64,000 nt of DNA, from contig NZ_RXOE01000002.1 of NCBI RefSeq assembly GCF_003965815.1, positions 1,488,001 to 1,552,000 on the forward strand, read 5' to 3'. This stretch comes from Variovorax gossypii (GTDB lineage: Bacteria > Pseudomonadota > Gammaproteobacteria > Burkholderiales > Burkholderiaceae_C). The notes below the pieces were generated by a model, which was given only the letters and a program-made list of their open reading frames with translations, was not told the origin of the DNA and made no database searches. This document shows, in pieces, positions 17,115-25,878 of the stretch; the stretch's first letter is position 1; each line of letters begins with the position of its first letter. The position numbers were made by a program, and so were the translations under genes.

Positions 17115-18728
17115 TCACTTCTTCCAGCGCTTCTGGTCACGCACATCGTGCAGGCCGGGCAGCCCGGCATGGAAGCCGTCGGGAAAGATGCGGTGCTTCT
17201 GCACCTTCTGCGTGCCAGTGATCGGCAAGTCGTCGACGAGATAGATCCAGCCAGGCGGTTTGTAATAGGCCAGTCGTTCCGCCGCGAACCGATGCAGCGC
17301 CAGCGCCAGTGAACGGTCGCGGGTGACTCCCGCAGCAGGAATCACGCAGGCGAGAACTTCTTCGTCGCGCAGCGCATCCGGGACCGCCATCACGGCCGCC
17401 TGCTTAACCAGCGGGCTGGCTGCTAGAACCGCCTCAACTTCCGCGCTGGAGATGTTTTCGCCGCTGCGGCGTACGATGTTCTTCTTGCGATCGACGAAGG
17501 TGAACAGTCCGTCGGACGAACGGGTGCACAGGTCCCCGCTGTGAAACCAGCCGCCGGCCCATGCGGCCTCGGTGGCCTCTGCATCGTCGAGGTAGCCACT
17601 GAAAAAGCCATGGCGGGGGGCCTCTGCGGTGTGGCGCACCACGAGTTCGCCCACCGTGCCCTCGGCCACTTCCTGGCCCGCGTCATCGACGATGCGGGCC
17701 TGCATGCCGGGCAGCGGCCTGCCGCAGGCCCGCGTATGGATCTGGCGAGGCTCCCGGTCGACGCACATGAAACGGCCGGTCTCCGTCATTCCCCAGACCT
17801 CAATGAGCGGAATGCCGAACCGCTGCTCGAATCGCTCGTGCAGCACCGGGTCGACGCCCGCGCCGAACGCCACCTTCGCACCCGAGTGCCGATCGCGTTC
17901 GGTTTCGGGTTGAGCGAGCAGGGCAGGGATCATGATCCCGAGGTACTTGAAGCGAGTTGTCTTGGTGTCTGCGATGTCGTTCCACCAGTGCGTGGCGCTG
18001 AACCGTCCCGGCATCACATAACAGGAGCCCGTCACGACGGCGGTGCCCAGCGTGTTGATCGCATTCATGTGATACAGCGGCAGCGGGTTCATCTGCCGCT
18101 CAACACCTTCGGCGAAGGCCAGATGGGGTGGCAGTTGGCGGGCGTAGTCAGCCGCAGTTTGCAGGTAGCCGTTGGTCAGGACGCAGCCCTTGGGGCGGCC
18201 GGTTGTGCCAGAGGTGTAGAGGATGGCGGCTGCGCGGTCAAAGGGCACTGTTTGTACGGCGGCAGCATTCGCGTGGTTTCGCAAGCGGGGCAGTCCCTCG
18301 GGGCCGTTGGTGCTCAACGCAATGGCGCGACCGGAGGCTTCGATGGAACTCGCAAGCAGCGGCCGCAGCAGGGGAAGGCCGACGATGGCATCGCAACCGG
18401 AGTGTCCCAGTTGGTAAGACAGCTCGGCGACCGTCAGATCAGTGTTCAGCGGCACCACGCAGGCTCCCAACGCATTGAGCGCCAAGTAGTGAAACACGAA
18501 CTCCGGCCTCGATTCGAAGGCCAGAGCCACTCGCCCTCCCTCGCTCACACCCTGGTCCGCGTACACCCCCTTCAGCGCGTCGACCCGAGCAAGGACCTCG
18601 CCGAACCGAAATTCCCGCTGTACCTCCCATGTTTCGGCCAGCCGACCTGGAACGGCCAAGAGTGGATTTTTTTCAAACACGTGTGCCGATTGGCGGAAAC
18701 GCTCATACAGGCTGCCCTGAAAATCCAT
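17115..18728 (-). CDS. AMP-dependent acyl-CoA synthetase/ligase, copy 1
   Basis: 537 residues from the ATG at 18728; the longer frame adds a basic stretch outside the family alignment. ATP-binding loop 'LYTSGTTGRPKGC', adenylation motif 'EVWGMTETG', hinge 'WFHSGDLCTRSSDG...FVDRKKNIVRRSGENIS' and the C-terminal 'TGTQKVQKH' lysine region are intact. It forms an acyl-AMP and then an acyl-CoA from a carboxylic acid. The same length and about 60% identity by eye to the ligase at 27014-28627 show recent common ancestry. It is first of the ligase, VOC, TctC operon. Closest recognisable relatives are crotonobetaine/carnitine-type and aryl-CoA ligases; the substrate is unknown. Confidence 0.92.
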   Translation of the reverse strand: MDFQGSLYERFRQSAHVFEKNPLLAVPGRLAETWEVQREFRFGEVLARVDALKGVYADQGVSEGGRVALAFESRPEFVFHYLALNALGACVVPLNTDLTVAELSYQLGHSGCDAIVGLPLLRPLLASSIEASGRAIALSTNGPEGLPRLRNHANAAAVQTVPFDRAAAILYTSGTTGRPKGCVLTNGYLQTAADYARQLPPHLAFAEGVERQMNPLPLYHMNAINTLGTAVVTGSCYVMPGRFSATHWWNDIADTKTTRFKYLGIMIPALLAQPETERDRHSGAKVAFGAGVDPVLHERFEQRFGIPLIEVWGMTETGRFMCVDREPRQIHTRACGRPLPGMQARIVDDAGQEVAEGTVGELVVRHTAEAPRHGFFSGYLDDAEATEAAWAGGWFHSGDLCTRSSDGLFTFVDRKKNIVRRSGENISSAEVEAVLAASPLVKQAAVMAVPDALRDEEVLACVIPAAGVTRDRSLALALHRFAAERLAYYKPPGWIYLVDDLPITGTQKVQKHRIFPDGFHAGLPGLHDVRDQKRWKK

Positions 18729-18985
18729 CAGTCGCTTTCTCTTTGCAAAGCCGCTCTTCGGCTTCCTTGACGGGGGACGGCCGCGGTCTGGTTCTTCACC
18801 GTCGGCCACGGTTGCGGCGGCGCGAACGTGAGTCCATTCAAACGAGCGCACCGACGCTCACCCGAACCCGATCTACTTGAGACCGATAGCCAGATGGCGC
18901 GATACACCAGATTGATCCGAGACGTTGCGAATGAACGTCCCGGGGCCGTTCAGGAACTTTAGAGAGGCCCCGACGACTTTTTTTC

Positions 18986-19924
18986 CTATATCGATTCCTT
19001 GGCGGAATGCTGGCTAGGCCGACCAGAAAGGGAATTGTTTCGGGCCTGAGTCTCGAGCCGATGCTTCAACTCCATCAGCAACCCGACGGAGGGCGTCTTG
19101 CGTCGGTGATATACCGTTACTTCGCCTGTCAGTGCATGCAGGTCGATGTCCAGCGCGGCCAACCCTTCACCAGCGAGCGGCTGGAAGGCTTGCTCGGGAA
19201 GCACCGTGAGCAGGTCGCTTCGGCGGAGGAGCGGGATCAGAAGCGTGGCCGAGGTGTCGGTTTCGACGCGCACATCCAGCTCACGGAAACCCGCTTCGGC
19301 GAACATTCGCTCGATCTCGGTCCTGAGCGTCACGTCGGACGTGGGAAGCAGCCAGCGTGACTTTGAAAGCTGCTCTAAATTAGGGGCACCTGATGCAAGT
19401 GGATGACCCGCGCGGGCCACAAGCCTGTAGCACTGGGGACCGATCCGCGTGCGCACCACATCGGGTGGGAGGTACTGCACGCCGAAACATACCGCTAGGT
19501 CGAGCTTGCCTTCTTCCAGCATGCGCACCAGTTCTGCCGAGTGCTTGACGCTCACTAGCAACTGGACGGAGTGCGGTCCCGGCAGCATGTCGGCTAGCAC
19601 CGGTGCGGCCACACTGGCGAGCAACGCGGGAACGACGCCGAGCCGTATTGCCCCGCGCATTGCGGCGACCTCGCCGGCCATGTCGCGCCGTGTCGCGGTT
19701 GTGAGCGCGCTGAGTTCCATAGCTCTCAAGTACAACGTGCGGCCAGCGGGAGTTAGTGCGAGTGCGCCTGCGCCGCGCTCGATCAACTGGACGCCGAATT
19801 CGTCCTCGAGCTTGCGCACCACTTTTGTGACTGCCGACTGGCTTAGTCCGCAGCGAAGCGCGGCCCGCTGAAAGCTGCCGGTCTCGTGAACGGCGCGAAA
19901 GACATCCAGATCTTCAAGGCGCAT
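18986..19924 (-). CDS. LysR-family transcriptional regulator
   Basis: 312 residues from the ATG at 19924; a TTG one codon earlier is possible. The helix-turn-helix is 'GSFQRAALRCGLSQSAVTKVVRKLEDEFGVQLIERG' (about 17-52), followed by a LysR substrate-binding domain. It lies 257 bases upstream of the acyl-CoA ligase on the same strand and is a candidate regulator of the ligase/VOC/TctC operon or of the adjacent oxygenase. Its start codon overlaps the end of a decayed membrane-protein fragment. Confidence 0.92.
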   Translation of the reverse strand: MRLEDLDVFRAVHETGSFQRAALRCGLSQSAVTKVVRKLEDEFGVQLIERGAGALALTPAGRTLYLRAMELSALTTATRRDMAGEVAAMRGAIRLGVVPALLASVAAPVLADMLPGPHSVQLLVSVKHSAELVRMLEEGKLDLAVCFGVQYLPPDVVRTRIGPQCYRLVARAGHPLASGAPNLEQLSKSRWLLPTSDVTLRTEIERMFAEAGFRELDVRVETDTSATLLIPLLRRSDLLTVLPEQAFQPLAGEGLAALDIDLHALTGEVTVYHRRKTPSVGLLMELKHRLETQARNNSLSGRPSQHSAKESI

Positions 19925-20162
19925 CAAGGCAGCATAGCTGAGGTGCGGACTCGAACGCCCGTAGGAATCGCGCCGCTGTCGCCTCGGCGTCCTCGCCCTT
20001 GAACTGTTTCAGGCCCTTGAAGATCAGTAGTACGACCAGCGTTAACAGTGCAAGCAGCGTCGCCGAACCGTATGCATGAAGAACGTGAGGCCGTCACTCA
20101 GCCCGATCGCCAATGCGCGCGTGAACTGGCTCGGCCATCGAGCTGGGCCGATGGTGGCCCCG
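19914..20162 (-). pseudogene. Remnant of a membrane protein (3' end only, frameshifted)
   Basis: One frame reads '...ALAIGLSDGLTFFMH' and then, after a one-base shift near 20067, another continues 'AYGSATLLALLTLVVLLIF' and 'KGLKQFKGEDAEATAARFLRAF', ending at a stop that overlaps the LysR start. The hydrophobic segment of about 18 residues followed by a charged tail resembles the C terminus of a transporter subunit. No start and no upstream part are present; the oxygenase gene ends 3 bases away. The family is not certain. Confidence 0.5.
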
Positions 20163-20165
20163 TTA

Positions 20166-21026
20166 TCAGCTCGGATCGAGGGCACGTTTGGGGCTCATGC
20201 CGTTGCTCATTCCCATAAAGGGAGGATGAATGGAATATCCGAGCATCCGGAGCATGTCTTCAGACAACTGCCGGGCCGTATCACGCGATACCGAAAGAAA
20301 GTAGTTTTCCTGCGTTCGCAACCAAGGCTCGCAATACTGCGCGGTCGCCGCCAGCCGCGATGCGTCGGATCGGTTGGCTCCACCGCCGTGCCATAAAGTG
20401 CCAAGAAACAAGATCACAGAGCCTGCTGGCATGACAGCATTGACCACCACATCATCAGCGGTCGGTACACGGTCATCATCCCAAAGATGACTGCCGGGAA
20501 TCAGTTGCGTCGCGCCGTTGGTCCCGGTGAAATCATCCAAGGCCCAGACCGTCGCCGCGCCCAGCGCAAGACGGGGGCGCTTCACTTTGTAGAAGGCGTC
20601 ATCGAAGTGCATCATCTGCGCCGACTCTCCCGGCAGGATGTTGATGATCTGCAACTGCGAAAGTAGGTAGTTGGGAAGGAAAAGTCGGTCGAGCAGCGCC
20701 AGGATCCGAGGGTGCTCCACCAACGGATCGGTCGCCCGCGTCTTCTCGAGTACAGCGTAGAGGCGCTGGGTTCTATGTCCCTCAAAGTTGTTTCGGCCGG
20801 TTAGGGACAACCGGGGGACGATGTCAGCCTTGATGGATAGCAGTTGCTGGCCATCCAGCACTCTCTCCAGGATGACGTAGCCATCACGCTGCAACTTTTC
20901 CCAGTCCGCCTGTAATTGATCTGCATTGACCTTCTCGGCTGCGTTGCTGGCAGCCGCCTTATGCGTTTTCGCGTGGTCGGCCTGGGCATAGGCCGCTAGT
21001 TCATTCGCACGAGCGCTCATGTGCAT
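20166..21026 (-). CDS. Phytanoyl-CoA dioxygenase (PhyH)-family Fe(II)/2-oxoglutarate oxygenase
   Basis: 286 residues. The facial triad is visible: His140 and Asp142 in 'MMHFDDAF' and His213 in 'LWHGGGANRS', with Arg224 placed to bind 2-oxoglutarate. 'GATQLIPGSHLW' is the usual PhyH segment. Such enzymes hydroxylate acyl-CoA or free-acid side chains with O2 and 2-oxoglutarate. It stands alone on the minus strand between a decayed LysR gene and a decayed membrane protein. It is the only oxygenase of this type near the two ligase/VOC modules, so it could initiate attack on their substrate; that is inference. Confidence 0.88.
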   Translation of the reverse strand: MHMSARANELAAYAQADHAKTHKAAASNAAEKVNADQLQADWEKLQRDGYVILERVLDGQQLLSIKADIVPRLSLTGRNNFEGHRTQRLYAVLEKTRATDPLVEHPRILALLDRLFLPNYLLSQLQIINILPGESAQMMHFDDAFYKVKRPRLALGAATVWALDDFTGTNGATQLIPGSHLWDDDRVPTADDVVVNAVMPAGSVILFLGTLWHGGGANRSDASRLAATAQYCEPWLRTQENYFLSVSRDTARQLSEDMLRMLGYSIHPPFMGMSNGMSPKRALDPS

Positions 21027-21421
21027 ATCTGCCTTTCTTAACCGATGCTTGAGTCCGGACCGCCGGCGCGAGGGTCATCTCAGATCAGCTCCGACGTCGA
21101 AGATCAGTGCTTGGCAGGTCATGTGGCGAGATGCCTCGGAGACCGATTCGACCGCTGCGTTCTTCAAATTCTCGTCGCCCCCGGCGCGCAGGCACCTGCT
21201 CACCGCGCGACCTAGGAATGCCTGACTTCGCTTTGTATGTGCCAAGCGTTAAGTCCGCGATCGTAGCTGCTATATGACGAATGTCATAGAGGCGGTCGTT
21301 GATCATGGTCCTGTCGGCGACAGGTTGCGCGAGTCCGCGCGCACGTTTCCCCTGCTGGAACTCCATGTTGGTCGCGGTTTCGCACGGGAGCCGCTTTGGA
21401 CCTGGAACGCGCGGTCCTGGG
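21027..21421. other. 395-base stretch without a recognisable gene
   Basis: Short open frames exist on both strands but none has a ribosome site or family features. It separates the PhyH-type oxygenase start from the 3' end of the LysR remnant and should hold the oxygenase promoter. No palindrome of note was found. Confidence 0.5.
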
Positions 21422-21950
21422 CTATCTGGTGGCCAAACGTGCGGGCCACGCGCCCCCGACGAGCCGGAGGACGAGTCTGGCGATAGGGCGCAGCACCGCA
21501 GTGACGGCGGCTGTCTGTGGACGCGTAGTGGCTCGCATGAGAAACATTGGCCTGGAGATCGCCGGTTCGATCCGCATGCCGGATAGGATTTCGGCGCGCG
21601 GTTCTTCCGCGACCGCAGCGAGGGGGAGGATCGTGCAGCCAACGCCTGCAGTCAGTTGGATCAGCTCTGGGATCGCATTCACTTCCGCGATCTCCTGCAA
21701 TGGGATGCCGCGATCTTCGAGCGCATCGTCGATGAGGGTTCGCAGGCATGAAGCTTCGCCGGAAGGATCATCGGATAAGCACTAATGTCCGATGCCGGAA
21801 TTCGGGCCGAGGGTTCGGGGCCGCCGACCATGGTTGACAGCGTGCCGAGGGGGCCGACCACTGTGCGTCGCCACCTGCGCTTTCCAAAAGTCGGGCATCA
21901 AGTCGCCCCGCCCCAAGCACGGCGATCAAGCCTCTTTCTTCTTGCCCCTC
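21422..21950 (-). pseudogene. Decayed LysR-family regulator (effector domain only)
   Basis: A C-terminal piece (21422-21700) reads 'EIAEVNAIPELIQLTAGVG', 'CTILPLAAVAEEPRAEILSG' and 'RIEPAISRPMFLMRAT', which is a LysR effector domain end of the Nac/CynR type. The preceding part continues in another frame ('DISAYPMILPAKLHA') and earlier text switches again, so there are at least two frameshifts. No N-terminal helix-turn-helix can be found. It lies just upstream of the Liv transporter operon on the opposite strand, where a regulator would be expected. Confidence 0.7.
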
Positions 21951-21977
21951 CCCTGTCTCCTGGGTGACGCTTTTGGT

Positions 21978-22017
21978 ATTTGTACTAAATACAAATTTAT
22001 TTGTTTGACGTACAAAT
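21978..22017. promoter_or_regulatory. Two tandem 19-bp operator-like repeats before the Liv operon
   Basis: ATTTGTACTAAATACAAAT (21978-21996) has perfect 7-base arms around a 5-base centre. ATTTGTTTGACGTACAAAT (21999-22017) has the same layout with one arm mismatch. They begin 21 bases apart, two helical turns, and end 37 bases before the binding-protein start, so they probably overlap its promoter. The form suits a TetR-type dimer; two TetR genes close the same operon at 29062-30307. Confidence 0.75.
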
Positions 22018-22053
22018 GGCATTCGCTTTCACCAACGACAAACGGAGACTCTC

Positions 22054-23268
22054 ATGAGAGACAAGCACATCCCGAGCTGGGCGCGCCTGGCCGTTGCAAC
22101 TGCCCTGCTCTGGGTACCGATGGCCGCCTTCTCGCAGACGAGCAAGCCCATCAAGATCGCGCTCATCGCCAGTAAGACGGGGCCTGCGGAGCAGTTCGGC
22201 CGCGAGACTGAGCGAGGGGTTCGGATTGCGCTTGACCAGCTCACTGGCGGCACGATGACGGTGCTGGGCCGCAAGATCGAACTGATCGTCAAAGACGATC
22301 AGTTCAAGCCCGACATGTCGAAGGCACTGCTGACAGAGGCCTTCGCGGACGATGGAGCAGACCTCGCGATCGGCACGTCATGGTCAGGCGGCGCACTGGC
22401 GATGGCACCGGTAGCCGAGGAATACCGCAAGATCCTGGTGGTGGACCCAGCGGTGGCCGATTCGCTGACGGGTAGCGCCTGGAATCGCTATCTGTTTCGA
22501 GCCAACCGCAATTCCTTCCAGGATGCGCTGGCGTCAGCCGCAGCGCTCAAGGACGGCGACAGCATCGCCTTCTTGGCACCGGATTATGTGTTCGGCAAGG
22601 ACGGGGTCGCGGCCTTCAAGGAGGCGATCAAGGCACTGAAGATCAAGGTTGACGTGGCACATGAGGAGTTCGTGCCTCAATCCACGACCGACTTCACAGC
22701 GCCTATGCAGCGCATCCTCGGTCGATTCAAGGGAGCCTCCGGCAAGAAGTACATCGTGGTGATCTGGGGTGCCGGCAATCCCACGCGCAAGATTTCCGAA
22801 CTCGTTCCAGCTGGCGAACGCATCGACTTCGTCGCCGTGGGCGGCCCCAACCACGAACACGCCAGGATGTGGTCAGGTCTGCCATTGATCGGGGGGATGG
22901 CCTACTTCTACACCTTCCCGAAGAATCCGATGAACGATGCCTTCGTGGCCGAATCTCTCAAGCGCTACAAGGTACCGCCCGACGGATTCACGGCAAGCGG
23001 CTTCATCAGTGTCGCAGCCATCCTGAGTGGCTTGCGCAAGGCGGGCAGCACCGACTCGGAGAAGCTGATCGCGGCCATGGAGGGCATGGATTTCGACACT
23101 CCCAAGGGCCGGTTGACTTTCCGCAAGGAAGACCATCAGGCCATCCAGCCCATGTACGTCTTCCGCATGAAGGGAGCATCCGGCAACAGCGAATGGGACC
23201 TGCTGGATCCGGTGCGCGAGGTGCCGGCCGGCGAATTGCCTGTCCCTTTGCAGGTCAAGAAGCGCTGA
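22054..23268 (+). CDS. Periplasmic binding protein of a Liv-type ABC transporter
   Basis: 404 residues, preceded by CGGAGA. The signal peptide ends near residue 28 ('AAFSQ'). The mature part begins 'KPIKIALIASKTGPAEQFGRETERGVRIALDQLTGG', a type I periplasmic binding protein as in Leu/Ile/Val, urea and aromatic-acid systems. It opens a seven-gene operon: binding protein, two ATPases, two permeases, acyl-CoA ligase, VOC protein. Coupling to a ligase makes a carboxylic acid a more likely ligand than an amino acid; this is inferred from gene order. Confidence 0.93.
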   Translation: MRDKHIPSWARLAVATALLWVPMAAFSQTSKPIKIALIASKTGPAEQFGRETERGVRIALDQLTGGTMTVLGRKIELIVKDDQFKPDMSKALLTEAFADDGADLAIGTSWSGGALAMAPVAEEYRKILVVDPAVADSLTGSAWNRYLFRANRNSFQDALASAAALKDGDSIAFLAPDYVFGKDGVAAFKEAIKALKIKVDVAHEEFVPQSTTDFTAPMQRILGRFKGASGKKYIVVIWGAGNPTRKISELVPAGERIDFVAVGGPNHEHARMWSGLPLIGGMAYFYTFPKNPMNDAFVAESLKRYKVPPDGFTASGFISVAAILSGLRKAGSTDSEKLIAAMEGMDFDTPKGRLTFRKEDHQAIQPMYVFRMKGASGNSEWDLLDPVREVPAGELPVPLQVKKR

Positions 23269-23283
23269 GCGAACGGAGCGGAC

Positions 23284-24060
23284 ATGGCCGTCACACTCGC
23301 CTCGCGACACCTGAGCGTCCATTTCGGTGGACATGTCGCTGTCAATGCTGCCACAGCCGAGTTCCGGGCTGGCGAACTGACTGCCATCGTCGGCCCCAAT
23401 GGAGCCGGCAAGACGACCTACTTCAATCTGCTATCGGGCCAGATCCGGGCCAGCAGCGGGCAGGTGCTGCTCGGCGGCCTCGATATCACCCGAGCCAGCG
23501 CACCCGCACGAGCGGATTTGGGCCTGGGGCGCGCATTTCAGCTGACAAACCTCTTCCCTCGCCTGAGCGTGCTCGAGAACGTCCGGCTGGCGGTTCAGAG
23601 CAGAGCTCGCGCTGGTTTCAACTTTCTCGCACGCACCGGTGTCCGCGTAGATCTGATTCAGCAAGCGCACGGACACCTGGAGGCCGCAGGCCTGTCCGCC
23701 AGAGCACAGGACACGGCAGCCAGCTTGCCGCATGGCGACAAACGCAAGCTGGAAGTCGCCATGCTGATGGCCTTGCAACCCAAGGTTCTCATGCTCGACG
23801 AACCGACTGCAGGAATGAGCGCCGATGAGGTGCCACGCGTGCTGGACCTCATCCGGACCTTGAAGGCCCAGGGCGATCGGACGATTCTCCTGGTCGAACA
23901 CAAACTCGACGTCATCCGGTCGCTGGCAGATCGCATCATCGTGCTGCACAACGGCACGCTCGTGGCAGACGGAGCTCCCGCACAGGTGATGAACTCCCAG
24001 ATCGTCAAGGATGCCTACCTGGGAACAAGCCCGTCAACACAGCGAGTCGCACATGCCTAG
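23284..24060 (+). CDS. livG: LivG-type ABC transporter ATP-binding protein
   Basis: 258 residues. Walker A 'GPNGAGKTTYF', a signature degenerated to 'SLPHGDKRKLEVAMLMALQ', Walker B 'VLMLDEPTAGMS', and the switch histidine in 'LVEHKLD'. The Q-loop 'GRAFQLTNLFPRLSVLENV' is typical of LivG. It starts 15 bases after the binding protein and its end overlaps the start of the second ATPase. The symbol denotes the family; the substrate is probably not leucine. Confidence 0.94.
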   Translation: MAVTLASRHLSVHFGGHVAVNAATAEFRAGELTAIVGPNGAGKTTYFNLLSGQIRASSGQVLLGGLDITRASAPARADLGLGRAFQLTNLFPRLSVLENVRLAVQSRARAGFNFLARTGVRVDLIQQAHGHLEAAGLSARAQDTAASLPHGDKRKLEVAMLMALQPKVLMLDEPTAGMSADEVPRVLDLIRTLKAQGDRTILLVEHKLDVIRSLADRIIVLHNGTLVADGAPAQVMNSQIVKDAYLGTSPSTQRVAHA

Positions 24061-24802
24061 TCGCGACGATCTGCTTCGCCTGGACGGCGTGCACACCCAC
24101 ATCGGCGAGTATCACATTCTCCAGGGCGTCTCCTTCCAGGTGCCACGCCGCGGCATCACCGCGCTGCTGGGCCGCAATGGCGCGGGCAAGAGCACCACGC
24201 TGCGCACCGTCATGGGTCTATGGCGCGCCAGTGCCGGCGCCATCCAGCTCGGCGGACAAGCCATCTCGCATCTGTCCACACCGGAGATCAGCCGGCGCGG
24301 CATCGCCTACGTTCCAGAGGACATGGGCATCTTCGCCAGCCTCACGGTACAAGAGAACGTACGTCTTGCGGCACTGTCGAGCGGCCTGGAGTCCGAACGC
24401 CTGCTGTGGATCTTCGAGCTGTTTCCCGCACTGCGGCGATTCTGGCTCCGACCTGCGGGCACGTTATCGGGTGGGCAGAAGCAGATGCTGGCGATCGCAC
24501 GCGCCATCATTGAGCCGCGTCAGCTGCTGCTCATCGACGAGCCAACCAAGGGACTGGCCCCGGGCATGGTGGACAGCCTTATTCATGCGCTGCTGGAGCT
24601 CAAGAAAGCCGATACCACCATCTTGCTGGTGGAGCAGAACTTCCATTTCGTGAGCATGCTGGGCGATCACGTTGTCGTCATGGACGACGGCCGCATCGTC
24701 CACGAGAGCAGCATGGCCGACCTCGTTCAGCAACCTTCTCTTCAGGAACGCCTGCTCGGTCTGGACACCGAGGCAGCTGCGCACTCTATCCATGAACGCT
24801 GA
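24053..24802 (+). CDS. livF: LivF-type ABC transporter ATP-binding protein
   Basis: 249 residues from the ATG at 24053, overlapping the livG stop by eight bases; an earlier in-frame ATG at 24011 lies inside livG. Walker A 'GRNGAGKSTTLRTVMGL', signature 'LSGGQKQMLAIARAI', Walker B 'LLLIDEPTKGLAPG' and switch 'LVEQNFHFV' are all present. It pairs with LivG as the nucleotide-binding heterodimer. The downstream permease gene overlaps its end by 11 bases. Confidence 0.94.
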   Translation: MPSRDDLLRLDGVHTHIGEYHILQGVSFQVPRRGITALLGRNGAGKSTTLRTVMGLWRASAGAIQLGGQAISHLSTPEISRRGIAYVPEDMGIFASLTVQENVRLAALSSGLESERLLWIFELFPALRRFWLRPAGTLSGGQKQMLAIARAIIEPRQLLLIDEPTKGLAPGMVDSLIHALLELKKADTTILLVEQNFHFVSMLGDHVVVMDDGRIVHESSMADLVQQPSLQERLLGLDTEAAAHSIHER

Positions 24803-25865
24803 CATTCCCGCAAAGGCGACGCCTTCCATTCCTCACGGCTCGCCAATACTGACCGTCACGCGGAATGGCGAGGTCCTGCCTCCAATGAGAGAGGCTCGGC
24901 GCGATGCCCTGCCGCTGCTGGTGATGTCCCTGCTCGCCGTGCTGACGCTGCCACTCGTCGGATCCTTGCCTGTCTGGGCAACACTGACATTGGCGGGGCT
25001 CGCCATGGGCATGCTGTTGTTCATCATGGCCAGCGGCCTGACTCTGGTATTCGGCCTCATGGATGTCATGAACCTCGGCCATGCCTCGTTCGTCGCCGTG
25101 GGCGCCTACGTCGGCGTGGCAGTCGCAGCGCTCGTGTCGCCTGTGCTCTACGGGACCTCCAACCTCATGTCTTTGCTGGGCATGCTCACGGTGGTGCTAG
25201 GGGCCGGCGTGACTTCAGCAGCAGTGGGATGGGTGTTCGAGCGCCTGTTCGTACGCCCGGTCTATGGAGATCATCTCAAGCAGATCCTGGTCACCGTAGG
25301 TGCGCTCATCATGATCGAGCAGATCATCCTGGCACTGTGGGGCCCTCAGCAGATGAGCCTGCTTTTGCCCGAGGCCGTACGAGGCACGTTCGACTTTGCA
25401 GGCGTTTCCGTGGAGCGCTATCGCCTCATCGCCGTAGTTGTCGGCCTGCTGCTTTACATCGGGCTGCTCGCGCTCTTCGGACGCACCAGGATCGGTCTCG
25501 TCATCCGCGCCGGTGTGGAGAACCGAGAGATGGTGCAGTCGCTCGGCTACCGCATCGAGACGGTATTTGTGCTGGTCTTTGCAGCCGGCGCTGCGCTGGC
25601 AGGACTGGGAGGCGCGATGTGGGGCTTCTATCGCGAACAGTTCAGCTCGTTGGTCGGTGCCGACTTGCTGGTGCAGCTGCTGATCGTCGTGATCATCGGT
25701 GGCCTGGGTTCAATCCGAGGCTGCTTCGTCGGGGCACTGCTTCTCGCACTGGTGCAGAACTACGTGAGCTATCTCCTGCCGGCCCTGGCTTTGGTGTCAA
25801 ACGTGGTGGTCATGGTGGCGGTACTGCTGTGGCGCCCTACGGGGCTCTACTCGGCAGGCCGCTAG
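24792..25865 (+). CDS. livH: LivH-type ABC transporter permease with an N-terminal extension
   Basis: 357 residues from the ATG at 24792, longer than the usual 290-310. The first 40 or so residues are polar and not part of the membrane domain; a later ATG at 24885 would give a more usual length. About eight hydrophobic segments follow, with the family signature 'MDVMNLGHASFVAVGAYVGV' and the ATPase-contact loop near 'RAGVENREMVQSLGYRI'. It forms the pore with the next gene. Confidence 0.92.
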   Translation: MNADIPAKATPSIPHGSPILTVTRNGEVLPPMREARRDALPLLVMSLLAVLTLPLVGSLPVWATLTLAGLAMGMLLFIMASGLTLVFGLMDVMNLGHASFVAVGAYVGVAVAALVSPVLYGTSNLMSLLGMLTVVLGAGVTSAAVGWVFERLFVRPVYGDHLKQILVTVGALIMIEQIILALWGPQQMSLLLPEAVRGTFDFAGVSVERYRLIAVVVGLLLYIGLLALFGRTRIGLVIRAGVENREMVQSLGYRIETVFVLVFAAGAALAGLGGAMWGFYREQFSSLVGADLLVQLLIVVIIGGLGSIRGCFVGALLLALVQNYVSYLLPALALVSNVVVMVAVLLWRPTGLYSAGR

Positions 25866-25878
25866 GAAAAGGAACTTC

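Noticed and set aside
17541..18770. Plus-strand open frame of 409 codons
   Set aside because: Antisense to the first acyl-CoA ligase; no start signal or family.
18911..18980. GGGGCC...GGCCCC stem followed by a T-run, a possible terminator
   Set aside because: It would act on the plus strand, but the flanking genes run on the minus strand; the loop is long and six bases separate stem and T-run.
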